Shown here in pieces: positions 7,413-15,225 of a stretch of 64,000 nt of DNA. A program made the translations under genes and the position numbers. The stretch covers positions 1-64,000 of the forward strand of contig CAZCNS010000010.1 of the NCBI GenBank assembly GCA_964500205.1, written 5' to 3'. Every line of letters begins with the position of its first letter. The stretch's first letter is position 1. The stretch comes from UBA10329 sp964500205 (GTDB taxonomy: Bacteria; Bacteroidota; Bacteroidia; UBA10329). The notes under the pieces were generated by a model, which made no database searches, had not been told where the DNA came from, and saw only the letters and a program-made list of their open reading frames with translations.

Positions 7413-9119
7413 TCAGGCGTACTGCCTGAAGATCTTCAGTTTCCCGCGCAGTTCCTCTACCTCGACCTTCAGGTTCTCGATGTTCTTCTGAGCGGCCTCC
7501 AAAAGCGGGTTAGTGCCCTTCATGGACGATGAGAAGAACGAGATGTTGTTCTCCATCTTGAACAGCTCGGATTCCTTCTCCTTGAGCTTCTGCTGGAGTT
7601 GGCGCATCTCGCGCTCCACTTGGCGGCTGCCGTCCTTGTCGGTGGCAAGGCGTTCGAGGCGGTCTTTCACCCGGATGTTGCGCACCTGATCCTTGGCAAG
7701 GCCCATCCGTGAATAGAGCGCGTCAAGGGCCTTCTTGAACGCTGCATCGATGCGTTCCATGTCCTTGCGGGGCACATGCCCCAGATTGGCCCACCGGTCG
7801 ATAAGCGCCTTGATGGCAGCGCGCTGCTCATCGGGTTCGCCTTCCAGCTTGGTGTTGGCCAACTCTTTCAGAAAATCCTCCTTGGCCTTGAGGTTGTCGG
7901 CAAGTCGGTCGTCCAGCGTATCGAAATACTCCTTCTTGTTCTCAAAAAACTTATCGCAGGCCGCACGGAAGGTCTTCCAGAGCCGCTGGTCGTCACGCGG
8001 CCCGGCCGACCCCAACTTCTTCCATTGGTCCTGAATGCGCTTAAGCTGCTCGGTGGTGTCCTTCCAGTCGGTGCTGTCTTTCAGTTCCTCAGCCTTGGCA
8101 ATGAGCTTCTCCTTGGCATCCTTGTGCTCCTTATAGGTTTCACGTACTTCTCCGAGTGCAGACCGCTTGGCTGCGAAAAAAGCATCCTGCGCCTCTCTGA
8201 ACTCCTTCCACACCTTGTTGCCTGCCTTCTTGTCCACCGTGCCCAATTGCTTCCAGAGCTCCTTCAGTTCCTCGATGCGCTTGGTGGCGACATTGAATTT
8301 CTGAAGCGTGTCACCGCACCACTCCGCCATGCCAGCCACCTCTGCCACCATGGCCTGCCGAGCTGCGAGGTTCTGTGCCATCTCTTCTTTGATGGCACCA
8401 TAGTGATCCTGAATTCGCTTGTGCAACTCACGCACGATGCTGTGGTAGCGGTCGCGGATCTCGGGATAAGTGTCCTTATGGACAGGCCCCGTCTCTGCCC
8501 ATTGCTCCTTCGCGGCATGAAGAATGAACTCTACATCCTTGATGCGCTCCTCCTCGCGCAGCTGCTCCAGCTTTGACACGATGGCGTTGCGGATCTCGAG
8601 GTTCTTCTGAAGGTCATACTCCTTCAGTTCCTGATTGATCTTGATGTTGTAATAGAACCTGTCCACCTCGGCCATGTACTCCTTGCGCAGGTCGCCCAGC
8701 GCATCCGCGGGAACGGTGCCGATGCTCTTCCACTTGTCCTGAAGGTCTTTGAAACGGTCGAAGCTCCGGGCGATATTCTCCTCCTGATCGATGAGTTCCT
8801 TCAGCTCCGCAATGACCTTGCGCTTGGCTTCGAGGTTGGCTCGCTGCTCCTCGGCCTTACGCTGCAGCATGCGGTTGCGGCTGTCCTTGTACTTGGCAAA
8901 AAGCTCTTTGAAACGCAGTTCCAGCGGGTCTTTCTGCTCATCGAAGGCGGCAAGGTCGGCCCCTTCCTCGCGCAGGCGGTCACGCTCGGCCTCACGTTCT
9001 TCATTGTGAATCCTGTAGAACGAGGACTTCAACTCGGCCACCTCTTCCGCGGTATCCTCTACGGGTTGCAGCAACACTGCCTCAAATCGGGAGATAACCT
9101 CCTCTTTAGTGATTTCCAT
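7413..9119 (-). CDS. DUF349-repeat protein
   Basis: 568 residues, almost entirely alpha-helical and highly charged. At least five copies of the roughly 70-residue DUF349 unit can be recognised by the core W-K-x-(I/L)-G-x-(V/A) ... W-K-x-F-R-x-A-x-D-x-F-F, e.g. KDLQDKWKSIGTVP, KELWKQLGTVDKKAGNKVW and RIQDQWKKLGSAGPRDDQ. The last 60 residues (QQKLKEKESELFKMENNI ...) form a coiled coil. Such multi-repeat proteins are widespread in Bacteroidota; no biochemical role is established to my knowledge. Divergent from the DUF5686 gene, with a TTTCTTTG promoter-like element about 20 bases upstream. Confidence 0.85.
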   Translation of the reverse strand: MEITKEEVISRFEAVLLQPVEDTAEEVAELKSSFYRIHNEEREAERDRLREEGADLAAFDEQKDPLELRFKELFAKYKDSRNRMLQRKAEEQRANLEAKRKVIAELKELIDQEENIARSFDRFKDLQDKWKSIGTVPADALGDLRKEYMAEVDRFYYNIKINQELKEYDLQKNLEIRNAIVSKLEQLREEERIKDVEFILHAAKEQWAETGPVHKDTYPEIRDRYHSIVRELHKRIQDHYGAIKEEMAQNLAARQAMVAEVAGMAEWCGDTLQKFNVATKRIEELKELWKQLGTVDKKAGNKVWKEFREAQDAFFAAKRSALGEVRETYKEHKDAKEKLIAKAEELKDSTDWKDTTEQLKRIQDQWKKLGSAGPRDDQRLWKTFRAACDKFFENKKEYFDTLDDRLADNLKAKEDFLKELANTKLEGEPDEQRAAIKALIDRWANLGHVPRKDMERIDAAFKKALDALYSRMGLAKDQVRNIRVKDRLERLATDKDGSRQVEREMRQLQQKLKEKESELFKMENNISFFSSSMKGTNPLLEAAQKNIENLKVEVEELRGKLKIFRQYA

Positions 9120-9226
9120 TTCAACGAAATATGCTGCAAAGAAACATGAAGCACAGCTATGGACAAGTGAGGGAGAAGGAAGAGTCTCGGTGCGTATGCT
9201 TCACCATCTTTGGCCCGCTCAGGAAA

Positions 9227-11704
9227 ATGTCCCGCATCCTCACCATCATCCTGCTGCTCGCAACGGCTTTGGCCCACGGCCAGCGTACCCGCATCCTCGG
9301 CTCGGTGGCCGATGCAGTGACGGGTCAACGGCTGCCGTTCGTCAATGTGAGCTTCGACCGCAGCAGCGTGGGCACGGTAACCGATACACTGGGCAACTTC
9401 GTGCTGGAGACCAACCGCAGGTTCGACTCGCTGCAGGTCTCATCGGTAGGTTATCGCACCGAGGTACTGCCCGTTACCGTGGGCGTTATTGAAGAAGTGG
9501 ATGTGCTGCTTTTTCCACTCTCCTACCAATTGGGGATGGTCACCGTGCTGCCGGGAGAGAACCCCGCATTCCGCATTCTGCGCAAGGTCATCGCCAACAA
9601 GCCGATCAACACACCCGAAAGGCTGGATGCGTACGAGTACGGAGTCTACCACCGCGTGCGTTTCGACCTGAACAACTTCACCGATAAGGCAAAGAAGAAC
9701 TTCATCCTGCGCCCGTTCGACTACATCTGGGACCATGCCGACACCACGGAAAAGGGCGTTTCGTACCTGCCCATCCTGATGACCGAGGAGAGTCGCGAGG
9801 TCTATTACCGCAAGAATCCGCAGGCGAGGAAAGAGGTGATCCGTGGCCGCAGGGACTGCAAGTTCTTCCGCGCCCCGCGCATCATGGAGTTTGTACAAGA
9901 CATGTACATCGACCCCAACATCTACGACAACTACGTAGTGATACTCGACAAAAGTTTCCCCAGCCCTATCAATGATTTCTACCGCAGGAATTACCGCTTT
10001 GTGCTGATGGACAGCCTTGTGCAGGTCGATGGCCGATCGTGCTACCACATCGCCTTCCGGCCCAAGGGCAAGAGCGATGTGGCTTTCACGGGCGAGATGT
10101 TCATTGACGACAGCACCTTTGCTGTGGTGCAGGTGGACGTGGAATTCAGCATCGAAGCCAATGTCAACTTCGTGCGCAACTACTGGATCCGACAGAACTA
10201 TTCACTTGTTGAAGGGAAACAATGGTTCCTCACACGCAGTCAGGTAATTGGCGATTTCACCGTGGTGGAGAACTCGAAGGAGATGACCGGCTTCTTCGGG
10301 CGCAAGACCACAGAGCTGCGCGACATCAGGATGAACGAACCCCGCGAGGACGGCTTCTACTCGCGCCTCGATCCCGTTGTGGCCATAGACAGCGCATACG
10401 TCCGCAGCGATGCCTTTTGGGAAAAGGAACGGCCCGACACCCTATCGCAGCAGGAGCTGGAACTCATCGGCATGGTCGATAGGCTCAACAACGACCCGAA
10501 ATGGAAACGCACAGAGACCGTTATCCGATTAGTGGCGGAAGGCTATCTCGAACTCGGCCCCATCGACCTCGGCAACGTTTTCACCTTCTATAGCTGGAAC
10601 ACCGTGGAGGGCCATCGCACCAAGCTGGGATTCCGCACCAACAGGCGTTTCAGCGAAACGGTGCAACTGGGCGGCTACGCGGCCTACGGCTTGGGGGATC
10701 AGCGATGGAAAGGGGGCGGTTTCCTCGACTTTTCCTTTCCTGAGAAACGGAACCGCAGAATGGCGTTCGGGGCCAGCTACCGCAACGACCTGATGCAGCA
10801 GGGACGCACAGAGAACCAGCTCCCGCTCGACCACGTGCTGACCTCGTTCGTGCGCATCAGCGGGGCGTTCAGACGGATGATGGCCGAGGAGACGAACGCA
10901 TACATGGAGCGGCAGTGGTTCACGGGGTTCAGCACGCGGCTGGGGGTGTTCCGCGACCGTTTCAGTGCGCTGGAGCGGGATTTCAGGGTACGGGGCGAGG
11001 ACGGAAGCACTTCACTGGCAGAGAACTTCACGGCTTCGGGTCTTCGCTTCGGCATCCGCTTCGGGTGCGGACAGAAGCTGCTACCTGCGGACTATGACGC
11101 GGTGGACAGCAGCTTCTTTGCGCAGCGGTTCCCAACCATTTCACTGGAAATGAACGCGGGCTTCCGAGGTATGTATGGCGGGCAGTTCGATTACCAGCAT
11201 GTGCGGCTGAAGGTGCAGCACCGGCAGCGGGCCAACAAACTGGGCTACGTCCAGATACTGGCCGAAGGCGGCATCATCAATGGCAGCGTGCCTTTCCCTA
11301 TGTTGCATTCGCCTGCGGCAAACCCGCTTGTATTCAATGACGACCGCGCCTTCAATCTGATGAACTATCTGGAATTCGCAGCCGACCGCTACGTGGCCCT
11401 GCATCTGGAGCATCATTTCGAAGGATTCTTCTTCAACAAGATTCCCTTCATCCAAAAACTGAAACTCCGTGAATTCCTCATTGCGAAGGCATTCTACGGA
11501 ACACTCACCGATTCAAACGCTAACGGGCCTTTCGTCCTTGCGGATGGAATGACCCCTATGACCCATCCGTACGCGGAGGTCGGTTTCGGGATAGAGAACA
11601 TCCTGAAAATCGCCCGTATCGACTTCACTTGGCGGCTCACCGACCTTGATGGGCCGAACGTGCTACCGTTTGTGGTGAAGCCGAGTTTCTATTTTAGGTT
11701 CTGA
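9227..11704 (+). CDS. DUF5686 outer-membrane protein with carboxypeptidase-regulatory-like domain
   Basis: 825 residues from the ATG at 9227, which is followed by a clear signal peptide (MSRILTIILLLATALAHGQ); the upstream in-frame ATG would put 32 charged residues in front of it. Residues about 20-105 are a carboxypeptidase-regulatory-like domain (GSVADAVTGQRLPFVNVSF ... VGYRTEVLPV). The rest matches the DUF5686 pattern: a soluble middle part followed by about 300 residues of amphipathic strands ending in an aromatic C-terminus (PSFYFRF), as for an outer-membrane barrel. Function unknown. The last 107 bases are repeated at 12359-12465 on the far side of a toxin-antitoxin module. Confidence 0.85.
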   Translation: MSRILTIILLLATALAHGQRTRILGSVADAVTGQRLPFVNVSFDRSSVGTVTDTLGNFVLETNRRFDSLQVSSVGYRTEVLPVTVGVIEEVDVLLFPLSYQLGMVTVLPGENPAFRILRKVIANKPINTPERLDAYEYGVYHRVRFDLNNFTDKAKKNFILRPFDYIWDHADTTEKGVSYLPILMTEESREVYYRKNPQARKEVIRGRRDCKFFRAPRIMEFVQDMYIDPNIYDNYVVILDKSFPSPINDFYRRNYRFVLMDSLVQVDGRSCYHIAFRPKGKSDVAFTGEMFIDDSTFAVVQVDVEFSIEANVNFVRNYWIRQNYSLVEGKQWFLTRSQVIGDFTVVENSKEMTGFFGRKTTELRDIRMNEPREDGFYSRLDPVVAIDSAYVRSDAFWEKERPDTLSQQELELIGMVDRLNNDPKWKRTETVIRLVAEGYLELGPIDLGNVFTFYSWNTVEGHRTKLGFRTNRRFSETVQLGGYAAYGLGDQRWKGGGFLDFSFPEKRNRRMAFGASYRNDLMQQGRTENQLPLDHVLTSFVRISGAFRRMMAEETNAYMERQWFTGFSTRLGVFRDRFSALERDFRVRGEDGSTSLAENFTASGLRFGIRFGCGQKLLPADYDAVDSSFFAQRFPTISLEMNAGFRGMYGGQFDYQHVRLKVQHRQRANKLGYVQILAEGGIINGSVPFPMLHSPAANPLVFNDDRAFNLMNYLEFAADRYVALHLEHHFEGFFFNKIPFIQKLKLREFLIAKAFYGTLTDSNANGPFVLADGMTPMTHPYAEVGFGIENILKIARIDFTWRLTDLDGPNVLPFVVKPSFYFRF
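11598..11704 (+). repeat. Direct repeat, copy 1: 3' end of DUF5686 gene
   Basis: The last 107 bases of the DUF5686 gene. It aligns without gaps to 12359-12465 (offset 761). The first 61 bases are identical; the last 46 contain seven differences, all third-position or otherwise synonymous, so both copies encode the same last 35 residues. Confidence 0.95.
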
Positions 11705-11765
11705 TAGGTGGAGGAGTGAAAATGGTGGTCGGAACACTTGAGCAGGGGGCGAACGCGATTGTCGT

Positions 11766-11773
11766 TACTTTTG
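11766..11773 (+). promoter_or_regulatory. Bacteroidota -7 element (TACTTTTG) of the TA module
   Basis: TAnnTTTG match 23 bases upstream of the antitoxin ATG at 11797; it makes that ATG the preferred start over the one at 11716. Confidence 0.6.
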
Positions 11774-11796
11774 AATTGCCATCAAACGCAAATACC

Positions 11797-11985
11797 ATGG
11801 GAGCCAGAGACATCAGAACGGAGATCAACAGGTCGTTGGACAGGATGCCTGAAAGGGTGTTGACCGACATACTCGAACTGTTGCATCAGGTGGAACGCAA
11901 GCAGACCGATGGAAAGATGATGGATGCCCGACTCACGGAGATATTACGCGAGGACAGGTCGCTGCTCCAGAGGTTGGCGCAATGA
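11797..11985 (+). CDS. Putative antitoxin of the Doc-type module
   Basis: 62 residues, predicted mostly helical and charged: MGARDIRTEINRSLDRMPER leads into LTDILELLHQVERKQTD and a C-terminal LTEILREDRSLLQRLAQ. The pattern (short N-terminal region followed by P-E-R-V-L-x-x-I-L-E-L-L helix) resembles small antitoxins with a DUF2281-like helix; no DNA-binding fold can be named with certainty. The identification as antitoxin rests mainly on context: its stop codon overlaps the toxin ATG (ATGA at 11982-11985), the usual antitoxin-first order with translational coupling. Confidence 0.7.
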   Translation: MGARDIRTEINRSLDRMPERVLTDILELLHQVERKQTDGKMMDARLTEILREDRSLLQRLAQ

Positions 11986-12353
11986 TCACCTTGTCGGAGG
12001 CCACGAGGATTCACGCCCTTCTTATCGCTGAGTTCGGAGGGGCTGACGGTGTGCGGGATATCGGACTCTTGGAATCGGCCCTTGCCCGACCCTACCAGAC
12101 ATTTGATGAAAATGAACTCTATCCCGATGCGATCAGCAAAGCTGCGGCCATCTTTGAAAGCGTGATCATCAACCATCCGTTCTTGGACGGCAACAAGCGA
12201 ATCGCGTACGTGCTGATGCGTCTTGTTCTGATGGACGAGGGCACAGACATCTCAGCAACGGAGGATGCCAAGTACGATTTCGTGATCGATGCGGCATCGG
12301 GCAAACTGGACTTTGAGAGCATACGGCAATGGATTGAAGAACATCGCTCCTGA
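11982..12353 (+). CDS. doc: Doc-family (death-on-curing) toxin
   Basis: 123 residues, the size of phage P1 Doc. The Fic/Doc catalytic motif is present as HPFLDGNKRIA (residues 65-75), with the K-R of the Doc subgroup instead of the G-N-G-R of AMP-transferring Fic proteins. Other family marks are the N-terminal IHALLIAEFGGADGVRDIGLLESALARP block (about 10-37). Doc enzymes phosphorylate elongation factor Tu and stop translation; that activity is inferred from the family. The catalytic motif is intact, so the toxin is probably functional and needs the upstream antitoxin. Confidence 0.9.
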   Translation: MITLSEATRIHALLIAEFGGADGVRDIGLLESALARPYQTFDENELYPDAISKAAAIFESVIINHPFLDGNKRIAYVLMRLVLMDEGTDISATEDAKYDFVIDAASGKLDFESIRQWIEEHRS

Positions 12354-12358
12354 CCACC

Positions 12359-12465
12359 ACATCCTGAAAATCGCCCGTATCGACTTCACTTGGCGGCTCA
12401 CCGACCTTGATGGGCCGAATGTGCTGCCTTTCGTGGTAAAGCCGAGTTTCTACTTTCGGTTCTGA
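12359..12465 (+). pseudogene. Displaced 3' end of DUF5686 gene (direct repeat copy 2)
   Basis: A headless 35-codon remnant (ILKIARIDFTW ... PSFYFRF and stop) that encodes exactly the same residues as the live gene end at 11598-11704. It has no start codon or upstream domain. It begins five bases after the Doc stop codon. This is presumably the original end of the host gene, left behind when the cassette arrived with its own copy. Confidence 0.9.
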
Positions 12466-12513
12466 AGTCAATAGCTCGGTCAGAGCCACGCCCAGCCACT
12501 AACTTCGCCCGCC

Positions 12514-13155
12514 ATGCACGTCATCCTGCCATCGGCCTACTTCCCCCCTATCAGCTACTTCGCCTACCTGACCTCGCCCCGCGTGACAAAGGTGACCATG
12601 GAGGCCAAGGAGCATTTCGTGAAACAGAGCATCCGCAGTCGCTGCACCGTAGGCGACCCGCACGGAAGGCTAACCCTTTTCATCCCCAAGGAAAAGACCG
12701 GCAATCGCTCGGTGATGGATGAAGTGAGATGCGTGGAGGAGGCACACTGGCGCAGGTCGCACTGGAGGAGCATAGCGGACTCCTACCGTAGTTCGCCCTA
12801 TTTCGAGTATTACGAGGACGATTTTGAGCCTTTTTTCAGGGAACAGGAAGACAACATTTTCCATATCGGGCAGCGGAGCATGGCCAAGGTCTGTGAGTTG
12901 CTGAGGATCCCGTTCGAGGTGCGGACCACCACCGAGTACTGGGAGGGAGATGATGCCATCGACCTGAGAAATGCATGGAACAACAAGCCCTACCGTGAGC
13001 AACCGCCTGTCTCGCATTTCCCGGAGTATACGCAGGTTTTCTGCGACCGGAATCCGTTTCTCGCGGACTTGAGCATCCTCGACCTGCTGTTCAGCAAAGG
13101 CCCTAAATGCATAGGCTACCTGGAAGAACTGGAACTCTCGTTTCTCAGAGAGTGA
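12514..13155 (+). CDS. WbqC-family protein
   Basis: 213 residues, matching the WbqC-like family throughout: N-terminal LPSAYFPPISYFAYL, the block HWRRSHWRSIADSYRSSPYFEYYEDDFEPFF (around residues 86-115), and the C-terminal PEYTQVFCDRNPFLADLSILDLLFSKGP. Members are found in polysaccharide (O-antigen) clusters and as isolated genes in Bacteroidota; the reaction is not established. No polysaccharide genes surround it here. A TAACTTCG element (12500-12507), a near match to the -7 consensus, lies six bases before the ATG, so transcription probably starts afresh here rather than from the TA module. Confidence 0.85.
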   Translation: MHVILPSAYFPPISYFAYLTSPRVTKVTMEAKEHFVKQSIRSRCTVGDPHGRLTLFIPKEKTGNRSVMDEVRCVEEAHWRRSHWRSIADSYRSSPYFEYYEDDFEPFFREQEDNIFHIGQRSMAKVCELLRIPFEVRTTTEYWEGDDAIDLRNAWNNKPYREQPPVSHFPEYTQVFCDRNPFLADLSILDLLFSKGPKCIGYLEELELSFLRE

Positions 13156-13167
13156 ATACTCAGTGGG

Positions 13168-15090
13168 TTAACTGCCATGGGGCTTTTCAACATTGCGCAT
13201 CACCCCAGAAGAGTCGTAACTCACCACCCCCTCATCGACCATGGCGCGCAAGGTCTGGATGATGTCGTCCTCATCCATATCAGCAGACTCGTTGATGATG
13301 TATTCGAGCGGCCGCTCCTGCATCAACATGTTGCGCAGGCGGTCTTTCATCTCATAAATCTGTTTAGTGCTCATGCGGCTGTCGTGCTTGGAGATGCACA
13401 CATCGCATTTGCCGCAGGCGGGCGAATCAGTCTCCCCGAAATAGCCCACCAGCAGCCGGCCGCGGCAGATAAGCCTCGACTCCACGTAATGCAGCGCGGC
13501 CTTCAGGGTGGCCAGCACCGATTCCTTGCGCTCCTCATAGAGTTCGGTCGAAATGTAAAGATGGCCCTTGGGCAGCCGCCCGCCCACGAAGTTGAGTTTG
13601 GGCAGTCCCTGCGATGGCCGGTAGTCGATCACCTTGGCCTTGTGCAGCCTTTCGAGGATGGCGATGGTCTGCTCCTCTGTGAATCCAGCCCGTGAGGCTA
13701 CCGTTCCCTCGCTGATGTGAACATGGTCCTCAAACATGCTGGCGTAGCTGCGCAGCAGTACCCGCGTGACCCTTGCCGTGCGCGGATTGCGCTCTTCCAG
13801 CTCGTGCAGTAGCGCGTGAGGAATAGTGAATCTGATGGTGGAACGCGGGTCGGTATGGGTACTCAGGATGAGGTGGTCGGCCCGCTCGAGGAATGCGATG
13901 GCGTGCATGACATCCTGAGGTGCCCAACTATAGCGTTTGCACACCGCCCTGATGTCGAGGTCGAACCATTCCTCGGCCCCCGACCCGTTAGCAAGATGGA
14001 ACCAGTTACCGAGCGCGTGATAGACTGCCGATATGGATTCCCGGCTTGGGAACACATTCTCCATCCGTCTGCGCATGGTGCTGACATCGGCCTCTGAGAC
14101 GAGCGCCACGGCATAGCTCGCCTCTCCGTCACGCCCAGCGCGGCCCGCCTCTTGGAAATAAGCCTCCAAGCTGTCGGGGAAACCGAGGTGGACTACCGTG
14201 CGCACATCGGGCTTGTCGATGCCCATGCCAAATGCATTGGTCGCCACCATCACCATCACCTTGCCACTCATCCACTGCTCTTGCCTGCGGTCGCGCTCAT
14301 CGGCCGCGAGGCCCGCGTGGTAGGACGTGGCCGTGATGCCCTGCGAGATGAGGAAGTCGGCCACATCGGCCGTACGTTTCCTGCTACGAACGTAGATGAC
14401 GCTGCAGCCCGGCATCCGTGCATAGATCCTCAGCAGCCGTCCCTTGCGGTCCTCCTCGCGCAGCACCATGTACGTGAGGTTGGCCCTGCGGAAACTGCCT
14501 TGGATGACGTTCTCGTTCTTGAAGGCCAGCCGTTTCTGAATGTCCTCGACCACAGTGGGGGTGGCCGTGGCGGTGAGGGCGAGCACGGGCACCTTGGGCA
14601 GCAGTTCTCGCAGGTCGGCTATCTGTAGGTAGGGCGGGCGGAAATCGTAGCCCCACTGCGAGATACAGTGCGCCTCGTCCACCGCGATGAGCCGCACGTC
14701 CATCATCCTGACCCGCACCTTGAATATCTCGGTGCGCAGCCGTTCAGGGCTGAGGTAGAGAAAACGGTACTCCCCCGCCACGCAGCGGTCGAGGGCGGCA
14801 TCTATCTCCTTGAAAGACATGCCAGAGTGCAGCGCGAGGGCGGGAATGCCCCTGTCCATCAGGTGCTGCACCTGGTCCTTCATCAGGGCGATGAGTGGCG
14901 AAATGACGATGCAGATGCCGCCCATGCACAGTGCGGGTACCTGAAAACAGATGGACTTGCCCCCGCCCGTAGGCAGCAGTGCCAGCGCATCCGAGCCATC
15001 GAGCGGCTGCTGCACGATGTCGCGCTGCAACGGCCTGAAAGCCTCGTAGCCCCAGTATTGCCTCAATACCTCTTCAGGGGTCGGGTTCAT
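13168..15090 (-). CDS. recQ: RecQ-type ATP-dependent DNA helicase
   Basis: 640 residues. 3'-5' superfamily 2 helicase involved in recombination and fork repair. Walker A is PTGGGKS (40-46), the Walker B box DEAH at 138-141 followed by the RecQ aromatic-rich loop region CISQWGYDFRP, then TATATP (motif III), HAGL and ATNAFGMGIDKPDVR with the arginine finger region QEAGRAGRDG. The zinc-binding RQC region is indicated by ICRGRLLVGYFGE ... CGKCDVC around residues 515-550. A C-terminal winged-helix/HRDC-like tail remains, though no clear HRDC is visible. Same size class as other short Bacteroidota RecQ proteins. A TACATTTA promoter-like element lies at 15109-15116. Confidence 0.92.
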   Translation of the reverse strand: MNPTPEEVLRQYWGYEAFRPLQRDIVQQPLDGSDALALLPTGGGKSICFQVPALCMGGICIVISPLIALMKDQVQHLMDRGIPALALHSGMSFKEIDAALDRCVAGEYRFLYLSPERLRTEIFKVRVRMMDVRLIAVDEAHCISQWGYDFRPPYLQIADLRELLPKVPVLALTATATPTVVEDIQKRLAFKNENVIQGSFRRANLTYMVLREEDRKGRLLRIYARMPGCSVIYVRSRKRTADVADFLISQGITATSYHAGLAADERDRRQEQWMSGKVMVMVATNAFGMGIDKPDVRTVVHLGFPDSLEAYFQEAGRAGRDGEASYAVALVSEADVSTMRRRMENVFPSRESISAVYHALGNWFHLANGSGAEEWFDLDIRAVCKRYSWAPQDVMHAIAFLERADHLILSTHTDPRSTIRFTIPHALLHELEERNPRTARVTRVLLRSYASMFEDHVHISEGTVASRAGFTEEQTIAILERLHKAKVIDYRPSQGLPKLNFVGGRLPKGHLYISTELYEERKESVLATLKAALHYVESRLICRGRLLVGYFGETDSPACGKCDVCISKHDSRMSTKQIYEMKDRLRNMLMQERPLEYIINESADMDEDDIIQTLRAMVDEGVVSYDSSGVMRNVEKPHGS

Positions 15091-15225
15091 TGCGGTCCGC
15101 AGAAGTCGTAAATGTAGATAAGGACGTTACAACCGATGTTCATGACCTGTTCGGAATTGCCCTGCCAGCGACTTTCAGGAGGTGTTGTGGTGGGTAATTT
15201 CGCGCTCCCATTTCACCTCAGAAAC

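Larger units (their letters stand above)
11705..12358 (+). mobile_element. Inserted toxin-antitoxin cassette (inferred)
   Basis: About 654 bases between the two copies of the DUF5686 3' end. It contains only a promoter, an antitoxin-like gene and a Doc-like toxin gene whose stop codon lies five bases before copy 2. No integrase, transposase or terminal inverted repeat is visible. That it is an insertion is inferred from the flanking 107-base direct repeat, not from recombination genes. Confidence 0.6.

Noticed and set aside
7411..7432. Terminator at the end of the DUF349 gene
   Set aside because: The 6-bp inverted repeat TCAGGC/GCCTGA overlaps the coding end and lacks a T-tract; too weak to call.
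11705..12358. Transposon or integron cassette carrying the TA genes
   Set aside because: No transposase, terminal inverted repeats, short target-site duplication or attC-like folding was seen; only the long gene-end repeat flanks it.
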